Shown here one piece after another: positions 17,867-27,096 of a DNA stretch of 64,000 nt. A program made the translations under genes and the position numbers. The first letter of the stretch is position 1, and every line of letters starts with the position of its first letter. The DNA is from Clostridium sp. KNHs205 (GTDB lineage Bacteria > Bacillota > Clostridia > Lachnospirales > Lachnospiraceae): positions 372,001 through 436,000 of the forward strand of contig NZ_JNLE01000005.1 of NCBI RefSeq assembly GCF_000702945.1. The letters are read 5' to 3'. Under the pieces are notes generated by a model, which was not told the DNA's origin, searched no databases, and was given only the letters and a program-made list of their open reading frames with translations.

Positions 17867-19188
17867 CACTTGTCCATCCCTTCCTTTAACAACTTGACGG
17901 CTCTTATCAATTCCTTATCCTCACAGTTACAAACACATAGCCGTATTCCTTCACTCTCTCCAAAACCAGGCAAATAGCTGTTCTTAATACTGTTTACCAG
18001 AATACCTTGCTTTTTTAATCTGTTTACCACTGCTTCTGCTGTATTCTTTTCTGTTTGAACGAAGGCATAAATTCCGGAATCCGGAACATGATAATAAACT
18101 TCTTCCCCAAAAGTACTATGACAGATTTCTTTTAGTACCTGCATTTTCTTCTGGTAGAATTTTTTGGTTCTTGCTACATGTGATTTGTACATGCTGCTCT
18201 TTAAATAGATTTCCAGCGCTCCCTGTGTCAGTATCGGAGTGTTAAGGTCCATACTTTGCTTATAACGTAAGAACTCTTCTTTTAAGGCCTCCGGTACAAT
18301 TGCCATCCCAAGACGTAATCCCGGAAGAAGAGTTTTAGAAAAGCTTCGAATATGGATAATTTTATCTTTCTCACCTATGGCATAGAAGGAATCTTCTTTC
18401 TCATCTGTTTCCAGATCTGCCAGATAATCATCCTCTACCAGATAAACATCGTAACGGGAAGCCAGCTTTAAAATCTTAAGTTTCTCTTCCCTTTTGTAAC
18501 TGAAACCTGTGGGATTCATAAACCGGGGCATGGTATAAAAAAACTTGATATCACCTGTCCGAAATTGTGCCTCAAGCTCCTCCAGATCAAGGCCTTCACC
18601 GGTACGTTTAATTCCCGCAATTGGCACCTTATTACAGAACAAGGCCTGCAGCATAACAGAATAGGTGGGCTGCTCTACTAACACCTTCTTCCCTCTGCAC
18701 GGAAAGGTCATGGCAGCCAGGATATACAAGGCCTGCTGTGCACCGTTCGTGATGCAGATATCCTGTGGTTTTGTAAAGATATGAAAGTTCATTAAATGCT
18801 TTGCCAGAACTACTCTTAGTTCCTCCATCCCCTGAGAGGGTGCATATTCCAGTAAACTATTCTTATAAATGGTGATTGATTTCTCCATACAATGATAGAA
18901 GTCCTTATAGGGATTAATACTGTCCGGAGGTCTTACCGTACTAAGATCTGTCGCTGTATTGTTGTCTTGTAATCTGTTTATTACTTTTACCACATAATAA
19001 CCGCTTCTGGCAGCGGAATATATCAAATGCTCTTCCTCTAATAGTCTGTAGGCTTTTATTACCGTATCTGTATTACAGCTTTTCTCAGTGGCCACTGAGT
19101 GAATGGAGGCAAGCTTCTCTCCTGGCTTTAATACACCTTTTAAAATGTTCTCACGGATGGACTCTGCTAATTTTTGATATTTATACAT
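17845..19188 (-). CDS. MocR-type regulator (GntR HTH plus aminotransferase fold)
   Basis: The N-terminal winged helix of GntR type (residues 1-72: KLAESIRENILKGVLKPGEKLASIHSVATEKSCNTDTVIKAYRLLEEEHLI) is joined to a class I aminotransferase-like domain. The PLP lysine sits in SFSKTLLPG. Such proteins are PLP-responsive regulators. ATG 19188 is chosen because it gives the family N-terminus and leaves room for the divergent decarboxylase promoter; an in-frame start at 19296 would run through it. The final residues IKGANA and the stop are encoded by the first unit of the 17-bp array. The divergent LysA-family gene is the likely target. Confidence 0.85.
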   Translation of the reverse strand: MYKYQKLAESIRENILKGVLKPGEKLASIHSVATEKSCNTDTVIKAYRLLEEEHLIYSAARSGYYVVKVINRLQDNNTATDLSTVRPPDSINPYKDFYHCMEKSITIYKNSLLEYAPSQGMEELRVVLAKHLMNFHIFTKPQDICITNGAQQALYILAAMTFPCRGKKVLVEQPTYSVMLQALFCNKVPIAGIKRTGEGLDLEELEAQFRTGDIKFFYTMPRFMNPTGFSYKREEKLKILKLASRYDVYLVEDDYLADLETDEKEDSFYAIGEKDKIIHIRSFSKTLLPGLRLGMAIVPEALKEEFLRYKQSMDLNTPILTQGALEIYLKSSMYKSHVARTKKFYQKKMQVLKEICHSTFGEEVYYHVPDSGIYAFVQTEKNTAEAVVNRLKKQGILVNSIKNSYLPGFGESEGIRLCVCNCEDKELIRAVKLLKEGMDKCIKGANA

Positions 19189-19258
19189 TCCTTTGTTTAC
19201 CTGCTTTTCTTCTAATCTATACCGGTACAGTTTAGTATTTTTCACCTTGTAATCCAAG

Positions 19259-19264
19259 TATAAT
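19259..19264 (+). promoter_or_regulatory. -10 element of the LysA-family gene
   Basis: TATAAT lies about 50 bp before the ATG. No good -35 is found 17 bp upstream, which would fit activation by the divergent MocR regulator (inference). Confidence 0.4.
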
Positions 19265-19312
19265 TTTAATAAGATGACTATATCATAAAACTGCAAAGGA
19301 GAGAATATAGTT

Positions 19313-20563
19313 ATGAAAACTTTTCCGCTGAACTTACAGGAATTGCAACAGATTGTAAAAGAGTATCCTACCCCTTTTTATATCTATGAAGAGGCTGCCA
19401 TTGTAAATAATATCAGAAAGCTTAAAGCTGCTTTTTCCTGGAATAAGGGCTTTCGTGAATATTTTGCTGTAAAATCCACACCAAATCCATATATCTTAGA
19501 ACTCTTTAAGTCGGAAGGCTGCGGGGTGGACTGTGCTTCTGAAACAGAATTAATGCTTGCAGATTCCTGCTCCTTTTACGGAGAGGACATTATGTTTACC
19601 TCCAACGTTACCTCAGCGGCTGAATTTAAGAGAGCCGCAAAGCTTCAATCCATTATAAATCTGGATGACCTTTCACATATTGACTATTTAATGGAATATG
19701 TCAGTCTTCCGGAACTTATCTGTTTTCGTTTAAATCCCGGCGGGCAGATTTACTATAAGGACAAACTGATTGTTGATTTTGAAGATCACAAATTTGGCTT
19801 TACGGCAGAGCAATTTATAAACGGTGTGAAATATTTAAAGGAAAAGGGAGTGAAGCGCTTCGGACTTCATTGTCAATTCGGCAGCCACCGAAACGAAGCT
19901 GATTATTTCGAAGAAAATACCAGAAATCTATTTGAGAAGGTAGTTACTATTTCTAAAAGTGCAGGAATTCAGCTTGAATTTATCAATCTTGCCGGAGGGG
20001 TTGGAATACCCTATGATGAGACAGCACCTGAGACTGATATTTATGCGGTAAGTGCTTCCATACGAAAAGCTTATGATGAGATACTGGGTGCTGCCGGATT
20101 GACACCTATACCCTTATATCTTGAATTGGGTATATTCATGACCGGACCCTATGGTTATTTCGTTTCCTCCGTACTGCATATTAAAAAGGCCTCCAAAACC
20201 TTCCTGGGGCTGGATGCCTCTACTAACAGTTTTATGAGTCCTTCCAGATATACTAATTACCACTATATTACGGTAGCAGGTAAAGAGCTTAAAAAGCCTG
20301 ACTGCTCTTATGTTATTACCGGGGCATTATGCGAGAACAGAGACCGGTTTGCCGCAGACAGGCTGCTCCCTCCTGTTGACAAAGGAGATATTCTTATATT
20401 TCATGATGCTGGTGCTTATACCTATTCACATGGAAATAACTTCAACGGTAGGCTCCGTCCGGCAGAGCTTCTTCTATGTAAAGATAACTCACTGAAACTC
20501 ATTCGTAAGGCTGAAACTGCAAAGGATTATTTTGCAACCCTTGATTACCCTATCAAATATTAG
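19313..20563 (+). CDS. lysA: diaminopimelate decarboxylase-family PLP enzyme
   Basis: This 416-residue protein has the fold-type III PLP decarboxylase plan. The PLP lysine is K54 in YFAVKSTPNP, the phosphate-binding glycines are in NLAGGVG, and the cross-subunit motif CENRD is followed by the C-terminal FHDAGAYTYS...FNGRLRPAELL segment. It matches a clostridial branch of LysA, which makes lysine from meso-diaminopimelate. The branch departs from classic LysA at several motifs (HCQFGSHR instead of HxHIGS), so another amino-acid decarboxylase is possible. A divergent MocR regulator controls it in all likelihood. Its last 4 bp overlap the convergent GNAT gene. Confidence 0.72.
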   Translation: MKTFPLNLQELQQIVKEYPTPFYIYEEAAIVNNIRKLKAAFSWNKGFREYFAVKSTPNPYILELFKSEGCGVDCASETELMLADSCSFYGEDIMFTSNVTSAAEFKRAAKLQSIINLDDLSHIDYLMEYVSLPELICFRLNPGGQIYYKDKLIVDFEDHKFGFTAEQFINGVKYLKEKGVKRFGLHCQFGSHRNEADYFEENTRNLFEKVVTISKSAGIQLEFINLAGGVGIPYDETAPETDIYAVSASIRKAYDEILGAAGLTPIPLYLELGIFMTGPYGYFVSSVLHIKKASKTFLGLDASTNSFMSPSRYTNYHYITVAGKELKKPDCSYVITGALCENRDRFAADRLLPPVDKGDILIFHDAGAYTYSHGNNFNGRLRPAELLLCKDNSLKLIRKAETAKDYFATLDYPIKY

Positions 20564-21129
20564 GATTTAGAAAGCCGCATCTGGTTTTCCCAATCTGTTT
20601 TTAAGATACCATAACGCAGTTCATTAACCCAGCTGCCTTCTTTAAAACGTTCCTTACGAAGTTCGCCTTCTTTCTGCATTCCGAGTTTTCTCATTACATT
20701 TTCGGAATGCTGATTATTGGCGTTACAGCTTGCACACAACCGGTGCAGCCCGATGTGGCAAAAACCAATCTCTGTTAATATACCGGCTGCTTCCGAGGCA
20801 TATCCGCTGCCCCAGAAGTCAGGTAACAAAAAATAACCAATTTCACCACAGCCGCCTTGAGAATTCTGCCGGTATACTTCAATATCGGCAGTACCGATAA
20901 AGTTTCCTTCTTTGGAAAGGTATATACCGTATGCATACAATTCACGTTTTTCCGTAAGTTTATTGCTTCGGAGAATTTCTTCAAAATAAGGTGTTAATTC
21001 TTCTCTGCTGGTAACCCTGTCCAATAAAGCATATTTCATCACTTTTTCATTTGAATAAACAGAATAGATGTTTTCAAAATCCATTTCTGTAAATTCCTTT
21101 AGAACTAAGCGGTTACTTTTATAGCTCAT
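20560..21129 (-). CDS. GNAT acetyltransferase, RimJ/RimL type
   Basis: The 189-residue protein shows the Acetyltransf_3 pattern: SNRLVLKEFTEMDFENIY at the start, EIGYFLLPDFWGSGYASEAAG for acetyl-CoA binding, and NQHSENVMRKLGMQKEGELR at the end. It would transfer an acetyl group from acetyl-CoA to an amine; whether the target is a protein N-terminus or a small molecule cannot be told. It is monocistronic, with AGAGGA before the ATG, and overlaps the convergent lysA stop by 4 bp. Confidence 0.85.
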   Translation of the reverse strand: MSYKSNRLVLKEFTEMDFENIYSVYSNEKVMKYALLDRVTSREELTPYFEEILRSNKLTEKRELYAYGIYLSKEGNFIGTADIEVYRQNSQGGCGEIGYFLLPDFWGSGYASEAAGILTEIGFCHIGLHRLCASCNANNQHSENVMRKLGMQKEGELRKERFKEGSWVNELRYGILKTDWENQMRLSKS

Positions 21130-21220
21130 AATGTCCTCTTTCTTAAAATGCGTAAGCTTTCTTTCCTGCTAATAACCCTTCGCACCTTGGCGTACAATAT
21201 TTATTAATACTAATCATTCC

Positions 21221-21655
21221 CTAGAAATCTTCCTTTACTTCAAATACAGGATCCCACGAGGACCAGGCAGCTTCCAATAAGTTTCCGGCATTGTCTTTGA
21301 AATAAAAATATTTGGCTTCCCCATCCCCTAATACCTGAATGTCTTGTGCCTCAACACCATTGTCAATAAGCTTTTTATGGGTATATGCAATATCCGGACA
21401 ATTCATTGCCATTACCGGATAATCCTTTCCATTTCTCAGCAGGGCAAGGGGCTTATAATCCGCTGTTTCCACTAATAGCAATGCTATTGCATTAGTATCG
21501 GGATAATGTAAGACTGCAATGTAAGAACCTCTGTCTTCAAATTTATTCATTAGTTTCAATCCAAGATTCTCTGTATACCACTGGATGGATTCATCAATTT
21601 TAGTTGTCGGCAGATAGGTATAGCCTATCCGAGAAAATAAATATTGTTCTTTCAT
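21221..21655 (-). CDS. VOC/glyoxalase-superfamily protein
   Basis: The 144-residue protein has two beta-alpha-beta-beta-beta modules of the vicinal-oxygen-chelate fold: FSRIGYTYLPTTKIDESIQWYTENLGLKLM opens it and AKYFYFKDNAGNLLEAAW closes it. Members include glyoxalases, fosfomycin- and bleomycin-resistance proteins and many uncharacterised enzymes. GGAGG lies seven bases before the ATG. The function is unassigned. Confidence 0.82.
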   Translation of the reverse strand: MKEQYLFSRIGYTYLPTTKIDESIQWYTENLGLKLMNKFEDRGSYIAVLHYPDTNAIALLLVETADYKPLALLRNGKDYPVMAMNCPDIAYTHKKLIDNGVEAQDIQVLGDGEAKYFYFKDNAGNLLEAAWSSWDPVFEVKEDF

Positions 21656-21775
21656 AGTTATATCCTCCGTCGTTTAATTTTTCCCTGGTTAAAAAGTATC
21701 TGTAAAATAGAATTATAGCATGTATTATCGGTAATGTTCAATTGCAATTTAATTACATAATTTGATTATATAAGT

Positions 21776-21819
21776 CAGCAAATTTTATTATTTAAATTAG
21801 CAAATTTTATTATTTAAAT
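21776..21819. repeat. 22-bp direct repeat, two copies
   Basis: CAGCAAATTTTATTATTTAAAT (21776-21797) is followed directly by TAGCAAATTTTATTATTTAAAT (21798-21819), one mismatch. It lies in the 296-bp spacer between the VOC gene start and the terminator at 21902. Confidence 0.85.
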
Positions 21820-21856
21820 CAGAAAACACCTAGTGGCTGCTGCAAAATTACACCAT

Positions 21857-21875
21857 GAGTTTTCAGGCACACTCT
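21857..21875. repeat. dispersed repeat copy B
   Basis: GAGTTTTCAGGCACACTCT matches copy A (14268-14286) at 18 of 19 bases. It lies 26 bp before a terminator stem. There is no ORF or long flanking homology in common with copy A. Confidence 0.7.
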
Positions 21876-21901
21876 AATATCAAAAACCCTCACTAATATA
21901 G

Positions 21902-21952
21902 AATACCCCTTTGATTGGAGTTTTCCCGTCTCCAATCAAAGGGGGTATTTTT
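21902..21952. terminator. strong intrinsic terminator after the GNAT gene
   Basis: AATACCCCTTTGATTGGAG (21902-21920) pairs with CTCCAATCAAAGGGGGTATT (21930-21949), with one bulged base and a 9-nt loop. On plus it ends in TTTTTT. On minus it lies directly after the GNAT stop, followed by a weaker TTCTATATT. Confidence 0.75.
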
Positions 21953-22515
21953 TACTCTTCCTTTAATCTTCCCATTACTACAGTATTATAATATTTTCCG
22001 TCAGATAAAAGCTTATCATTCCGCAGGATGCCTTCCACTAAAAACCCAGATTTCTGGTATAAGATTATGGCTTTTTCATTGGTTTCCAATACATTGAGAG
22101 TAATCTTTTTAATATTATTACTGTCTGCCCAGGCAAGGGTTTCCTGCATTAGGCTTTTACCAATGCCATAACCCCAATATTCCTTCAGAATACAGATTCC
22201 AAATTCCACCTTGTGAGAAAGACGTTTTAAGGTACTTCCTTCACATCTGCAGAATCCGGCAAGCTTGCCTTCTTCTGTTTCGGCTACAAGAAACAGGTGA
22301 TTCGCTGCTTTTGAATCATTTTCTATAATTACTCTAAAGTCTTCTTTACCAAGGTATCCTTCTCCCGGTTCCCTGTCCAGATTCTCAGTTTCACCATCAA
22401 TCTGAAGCCTGATTACCGAAAGTTCCTCTGCATCTTCTTCTTTTGCAGAACGGATATGATAATTTAAGCCGTTTATCTGATACTGTTTCTTTTCAATCTT
22501 CATCTTTACACCCAT
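21952..22515 (-). CDS. GNAT acetyltransferase
   Basis: The 187-residue protein has the GNAT fold. The acetyl-CoA motif is GICILKEYWGYGIGKSLMQ, followed by the beta5/beta6 segment ITLNVLETNEKAIILYQKSGFLVEG. The start could be ATG 22515 or the ATG 12 bases downstream; the ribosome site is weak for both. It stands alone, followed at once by a strong terminator. The substrate is unknown. The 225-bp region upstream holds nothing recognisable. Confidence 0.83.
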   Translation of the reverse strand: MGVKMKIEKKQYQINGLNYHIRSAKEEDAEELSVIRLQIDGETENLDREPGEGYLGKEDFRVIIENDSKAANHLFLVAETEEGKLAGFCRCEGSTLKRLSHKVEFGICILKEYWGYGIGKSLMQETLAWADSNNIKKITLNVLETNEKAIILYQKSGFLVEGILRNDKLLSDGKYYNTVVMGRLKEE

Positions 22516-22740
22516 TTCGTATCCCAGACCTGCCGTGATGCTGCCGTATTTGGAAAAAGGTGACCTATAGGGGCAGTCTCAAATTGAACTTTTCTTTCAT
22601 TCATTCTGTCATCATGTCTTTGCAGCATCACAAATAAGTATTTAATAAGGTCTTAAATTAAGCCTGGAATGAGTACCTTTTATTTTTCTCTTGGCATAAC
22701 TATTGCTACATTATAAAACAGGAGATAAAAGATTACAATA

Positions 22741-24210
22741 TCAGTCTATTAATATCTTAAAGGCTACGGGTTTATCACTTGCAGCTGTCTGGGTATTGAT
22801 GTAGAGAGCCTCTTCTTCTCTTATCCATTGAGGTTTCTCTTCATATCCGAGTATGGATATATCCTTTATTACACCATGAAAATTGGGCAGTTTTGATGCA
22901 TTCTTCTCACCAAGTGCATGAATGGATATCTTACCGTCCTTCGGGAAATTCAAGACATAAGCATAGAGATAACTGCCCCGGACTGTAAACCTGATGTCTT
23001 CTTTTGTAAAGACCTTCTCTTTGGAATCTGTAAACTGTCCTTCTTCAATCTGGGTTGGTCCTTCCCCTGATATTCTCCATAACTTACTGTCATAGATACC
23101 TTCTCCGTTTATCTTTAACCAGTCACCGATTTCTGTAAGAATCGCTTTATCTTCCTCTGGTATGGAGCCATCTGCTCTGGGTCCGATATTTAATAACAGG
23201 CAGCCGTTTTTACTGACGATATCGATGAGGTCACAGATAATATCCCTGGCTTTTTTATAACTGTTATTTTCTGTATATCCCCAGGAATTCAGAGCAACCG
23301 CTGTATCTGTCTGCCAGAAGTACGGCTTTTGTTCTGCGAACTGTCCTCTCTCTATATCCACTACGGCACATCCGAACATAAAGGCATCGTGTTTATAATT
23401 AATTACTACCTGCTCGCCCCATTCAATGGCTCTGTTATAGTAATAGGCTGCAAATTTCTTTAAATAAGGCTTAGCGGCACTGTGCTGTATCCACCAGTCA
23501 AAATATATAATTTTTGGCCTGTACCTGTCTACTATCTCACAGGTACGAAGAAGCCAGTCATTAAGAAACTCCTCTGTAGGTGGGGCACTAAAAAGATCAT
23601 GGTGGTCCGGTTCCGGCATGGAAGGCCAATAGAAGTCTCCGCAAACCAATGGCTCTTTGATATCACTGTCAAATTCCTTACCATGACTCATAAAGAACCA
23701 GTGCTCAATGCGGTGAGAGGATGCTCCTAATACTATCTCTTCTTTTTCCAGTGCAGTTTTCAGGTCACCTAATACATCCTTTTCTGGTCCCATCTCAGCA
23801 GCATTATAATGGGATATCTCACTTTTATACATCTGGAACCCATCATGATGTTCCGCTACCGGCACAACATACTTTGCCCCGGAGGCTTTAAAAAGGTCCG
23901 CCCATTCACCGGCATCAAACTTTTCTGCTTTAAACATGGGAATAAAATCTTTATAGCCGAAATCCTTATGCTCACCGTATGTCTTCACATGATGTTCGAA
24001 TTCTTTGGAACCCTGAATATACATGTTTCTGGAATACCACTCGCTGCTAAAAGCCGGCACACTGTAAATTCCCCAATGAATGAAAATACCGAATTTAGCC
24101 TTTCTATACCATTCGGGAAGCTCATAACCGGACAGGGAATCCCAGTTATCCTGAAACCGCCCTGTCTTTATAACTCTTTCAATTTCTTCTCTGTATTTTA
24201 TTCTATCCAT
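22741..24210 (-). CDS. alpha-L-fucosidase, glycoside hydrolase family 29
   Basis: The 489-residue protein has the GH29 catalytic barrel: WYRKAKFGIFIHWGIYSVPAF near the N-terminus, AEHHDGFQMYKSEIS, and the nucleophile Asp in KIIYFDWW, with LLNIGPRADGSIPEED closing the barrel. A C-terminal beta domain follows (about residues 395-489). There is no signal peptide, so it probably acts inside the cell on imported fucosylated oligosaccharides. ATG 24210 is chosen because GCGAGG lies five bases before it; the upstream in-frame TTG has no site. A divergent AraC regulator with a cupin sugar-binding domain is the likely regulator. Confidence 0.87.
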   Translation of the reverse strand: MDRIKYREEIERVIKTGRFQDNWDSLSGYELPEWYRKAKFGIFIHWGIYSVPAFSSEWYSRNMYIQGSKEFEHHVKTYGEHKDFGYKDFIPMFKAEKFDAGEWADLFKASGAKYVVPVAEHHDGFQMYKSEISHYNAAEMGPEKDVLGDLKTALEKEEIVLGASSHRIEHWFFMSHGKEFDSDIKEPLVCGDFYWPSMPEPDHHDLFSAPPTEEFLNDWLLRTCEIVDRYRPKIIYFDWWIQHSAAKPYLKKFAAYYYNRAIEWGEQVVINYKHDAFMFGCAVVDIERGQFAEQKPYFWQTDTAVALNSWGYTENNSYKKARDIICDLIDIVSKNGCLLLNIGPRADGSIPEEDKAILTEIGDWLKINGEGIYDSKLWRISGEGPTQIEEGQFTDSKEKVFTKEDIRFTVRGSYLYAYVLNFPKDGKISIHALGEKNASKLPNFHGVIKDISILGYEEKPQWIREEEALYINTQTAASDKPVAFKILID

Positions 24211-24314
24211 AGATACCTCGCTTTCCAACCAAGGTGACTAAAATCTCCGTTCTTTTCACTCCTGGCATTTGCTGTTACTGCTCTCATTATATCAAATGTT
24301 ACTATCCAAATCAG

Positions 24315-24343
24315 TTGACAATTAAGACAATTTGGTATACAAT
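24315..24343 (+). promoter_or_regulatory. strong promoter of the AraC gene, giving a near-leaderless mRNA
   Basis: A perfect -35 TTGACA (24315-24320) and TACAAT (24338-24343) are separated by 17 bp. Transcription should start near 24350, only a few bases before the ATG at 24353. Confidence 0.6.
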
Positions 24344-24352
24344 CCAGACATT

Positions 24353-25222
24353 ATGAAGGAATATAACATACTGGAATTTGCAAGAATTGATTTTCCCTTT
24401 TGGGTTGACAAGGGAGTTCATACAAAGCCATATTCTCCCCATACCCACAATTTCATAGAGCTGGAGATTATCTTAAGCGGAAGTGCAGACCATATCGTGG
24501 AGGGCAGAACCTATCATATTAAGAGAGGGGATGTTCTTGTTATAATGCCTTCCTATGTTCATGAAATACAGAATGTAGATAATCTTGAGATATACAATTA
24601 TAAATTCGATCTGGATAAATTGCTGCTGTTAGAAGAAGATTTAGAACAGCTGTCCGGTTTTCAGGCACTGTTTATCCTGCAGCCCTTTGATAAATACCAG
24701 CACGACTACACCAGTTTTATGATGTTGGAGGAAGAGAAGCTCTCTGTGGTTCATATATTAAGCGAGCTCATCTTAAATGAATGGCAGGAAAAAAAGGCAG
24801 GCTATAAGCTTTCCATTAAATCCTACCTTCTTACCCTTATTACTTTTCTGTCCAGAAATTATTCACCCAGCCTGACCGGAGCTTCCGCTAAAACACCACA
24901 GATTATTCATACGGTTAATTATATCCATGAAAATCTGACTGAAAAGATAACTCTGGGTGATCTGGCAGCCATGGCCTGCCTTTCCGAGCGGCAGTTCACT
25001 CGAATTTTTCGCGACGTATATGGTGTCTCACCCATTGACTATGTTATAAAATGCAGGCTGATACTGGCTTCCCGCCTATTAAAAAATACCAAGCTCCCGT
25101 TAACTGAGGTAAGCCATCGCAGCGGCTTCGGAGACAAAGTATCCTTTTCAAGACTATTCACAAAGAAATATGGTGTTACACCCGGAAAATACCGTAATTA
25201 CAGTAATTCCGCCAAAACATAA
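24353..25222 (+). CDS. AraC-family regulator with cupin domain
   Basis: The N-terminal cupin (HTHNFIELEIILSGSADHIVEG, RGDVLVIMPSYVHEIQN, about residues 25-105) is joined to a C-terminal double helix-turn-helix (about 185-285: LGDLAAMACLSERQFTRIFRDVYGVSPIDYV and LTEVSHRSGFGDKVSFSRLFTKKYGVTPGKYR). It is divergent from the GH29 fucosidase gene, which it probably controls in response to a sugar. No ribosome site precedes ATG 24353, and a strong promoter would start the transcript almost at the ATG, so translation may be leaderless. Confidence 0.87.
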   Translation: MKEYNILEFARIDFPFWVDKGVHTKPYSPHTHNFIELEIILSGSADHIVEGRTYHIKRGDVLVIMPSYVHEIQNVDNLEIYNYKFDLDKLLLLEEDLEQLSGFQALFILQPFDKYQHDYTSFMMLEEEKLSVVHILSELILNEWQEKKAGYKLSIKSYLLTLITFLSRNYSPSLTGASAKTPQIIHTVNYIHENLTEKITLGDLAAMACLSERQFTRIFRDVYGVSPIDYVIKCRLILASRLLKNTKLPLTEVSHRSGFGDKVSFSRLFTKKYGVTPGKYRNYSNSAKT

Positions 25223-25292
25223 TGACATAATACATTCATCCCCTATAAATCTTTTTACTTATAACTTTCACCAACTCTTTATTACAGTCAGA

Positions 25293-25832
25293 TTACCAGC
25301 TTTCATACCTTACCATATCCTCTAATTTTCTTCTTGGTCTCCCTCCCGGAGCTTCGTCACCGTAGCCAAGTGGAATAATTCCGCAGACATATTTATCATT
25401 GGGAATATTAAGAATTGGCCTTATATCTGCTTGCTTGAACCAGGCAGTCCAGCAGGCAGACAAACCTGTATGCTCTGCTTCCAGTAAGATATGTTCGATT
25501 GCAGCAGCTGTATCCCTGATAATTTGTTTCAATTCCGGTTCAGGGCTGTTCTCGTCCAGGTATAAATTCTTTGTGTCCTCCAGACGGCATGCTATGTCAG
25601 CCACACAAACGATAAAAACAGGAGCCTTCAGCATCCACCTTTGATTATGATCAGCTGCTGCAAGCTCTTCTTTTAATCCTTTTTCTCTTACAATAATAAA
25701 ATGCCAGGGCTGTGTATTGCTGCCGGAGGGAGCGAGTCTGGCACTTTCCAGAATCTGTGTCAACTTCTCCGTTTCTACTTCTTTCTCCAGGTATTTTCGG
25801 ATACTTCTTCTGTTTTCTATTTCTTTTATCAT
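25293..25832 (-). CDS. nitroreductase-family FMN protein
   Basis: The 179-residue protein has the nitroreductase fold: the start EIENRRSIRKYLEKEV, the FMN-binding segment SARLAPSGSNTQPWHFIIV, and the C-terminal GIIPLGYGDEAPGGRPRRKLEDMV. It would be an FMN-dependent NAD(P)H oxidoreductase. ATG 25832 has AAGGAG eight bases before it. The upstream ATG at 25850 overlaps that site and is rejected. The divergent HxlR regulator is the likely controller, a common pairing for redox enzymes. Confidence 0.87.
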   Translation of the reverse strand: MIKEIENRRSIRKYLEKEVETEKLTQILESARLAPSGSNTQPWHFIIVREKGLKEELAAADHNQRWMLKAPVFIVCVADIACRLEDTKNLYLDENSPEPELKQIIRDTAAAIEHILLEAEHTGLSACWTAWFKQADIRPILNIPNDKYVCGIIPLGYGDEAPGGRPRRKLEDMVRYESW

Positions 25833-25968
25833 TACTGCTCTCCTTTTCATATTTTTAAGCTTAGAATAAGATAACTACATATTTTATATTACTTCGTACT
25901 ACAATCACCAAATATGAGGTCCTTATATTACTGTTGGTAAAAATATAAACTTATGTAATTAAGTATTG

Positions 25969-25998
25969 CTTGACAAACTTCTCCTTACTTGTCAGTAT
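25969..25998. promoter_or_regulatory. possible HxlR operator and promoter
   Basis: CTTGACAAACT and ACTTGTCAG form an imperfect inverted repeat upstream of the HxlR gene. It contains a TTGACA (25970-25975) with TATAAG 20 bp downstream, spacing longer than ideal. A regulator-dependent promoter is a reasonable guess. Confidence 0.35.
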
Positions 25999-26049
25999 AA
26001 GATATATATTACTAAAGTCAAGAATATTAGCATATATAAAGGAGTCTCC

Positions 26050-26439
26050 ATGGAAATCAGAACAAGCTACACCTGTCCTTTGGAAATCGTTCATGACATT
26101 ATAAAAGGAAAATGGAAGACCATTATTCTGTTTCAGCTAAAGTACGGCAATGCCGCTTTAACCAAATTAGAGCATGACATCGCCGGAATTAATCAAAAGA
26201 TGCTTTTACAGCAGTTAAAAGAATTACAGGAATTCGGACTGGTTGGAAAACAAAGCTTTGATGGTTATCCTCTTCACGTGGAATATTTTCTTACACCTGA
26301 CAAAGGCAGAAAGATATTACAGGCTATTGATATAATGCAGGAAATTGGAATCGAATATATGGTTGAACATGGTATGACAGATGTACTTGACCAAAAAGGT
26401 ATCCCGTATACAAAGTACTTATCTGATACCCACAAATAA
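26050..26439 (+). CDS. HxlR-family transcriptional regulator
   Basis: The 129-residue protein has the HxlR winged helix: CPLEIVHDIIKGKWKTIILFQLKYG, LEHDIAGINQKMLLQQLKELQEFGLVGKQ, and the wing YPLHVEYFLTPDKGRKI. A Cys near the N-terminus (YTCPLEIV) is the conserved family cysteine that in some members senses aldehydes or redox state. ATG 26050 follows AAAGGAG by six bases. The gene is divergent from the nitroreductase and 62 bp upstream of a cysteine hydrolase, so either or both may be its targets. Confidence 0.88.
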   Translation: MEIRTSYTCPLEIVHDIIKGKWKTIILFQLKYGNAALTKLEHDIAGINQKMLLQQLKELQEFGLVGKQSFDGYPLHVEYFLTPDKGRKILQAIDIMQEIGIEYMVEHGMTDVLDQKGIPYTKYLSDTHK

Positions 26440-26501
26440 GTGGGTAATTTACAGCCTCAGGTTTTCAGCTTATAATACAGAAAAAAGCCGGAGGTAAAGA
26501 A

Positions 26502-27068
26502 ATGAATTCAGCACTTATTCTTATTGATATACAGAATGATTATTTTGAAGGCGGCAGAAGTGAATTGTTTCAGCCCAAAGCTGCAGCTGATAATGCTGCC
26601 AAAGCACTATCACTCTTCAGAGAGCTAAAAAAACCTCTCTTTCACATTCAGCATGTAAGCATTCAGGAAAATGCAACTTTTTTTCTGCCGGATAGCTATG
26701 GTGTCCAAATACATTCAAGTGTATCGCCCCTTAAGGAGGAAGCAGTTATAATAAAACACGCTCCCAATGCCTTTCTAAATACCACATTGGCTGAGGAACT
26801 CCATAAGCTTGGCATTACCCACCTTGTTATATGCGGAATGATGAGTCATATGTGTATTGATACCACTGTAAGAAATGCAAAAGATCACGGATTTCATGTA
26901 ACAGTTCTTGAGGACGCCTGTACCACAAAGGATCTTGTCTGGAAGGAAAATGTAATTTCTGCTCATACTGTACACAATACTATCATGGCATCCCTGAATG
27001 GAATTTTTGCTCAGGTTATCATAACAGAAGAACTGAAGGAACATTTATGGTCTTTTAATAAATCATAA
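26502..27068 (+). CDS. isochorismatase-family cysteine hydrolase
   Basis: The 188-residue protein has the family triad: Asp in LILIDIQNDYF, Lys in IIKHAPNAF, and the nucleophile Cys in MSHMCIDTT, preceded by the cis-peptide segment CGMMS. Relatives hydrolyse nicotinamide, isochorismate and other amides. The substrate here is not determined. GGAGG lies seven bases before the ATG, and it probably shares transcription with the HxlR gene. Confidence 0.87.
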   Translation: MNSALILIDIQNDYFEGGRSELFQPKAAADNAAKALSLFRELKKPLFHIQHVSIQENATFFLPDSYGVQIHSSVSPLKEEAVIIKHAPNAFLNTTLAEELHKLGITHLVICGMMSHMCIDTTVRNAKDHGFHVTVLEDACTTKDLVWKENVISAHTVHNTIMASLNGIFAQVIITEELKEHLWSFNKS

Positions 27069-27096
27069 TACGATAAGATTAATAAACGAATATAAA

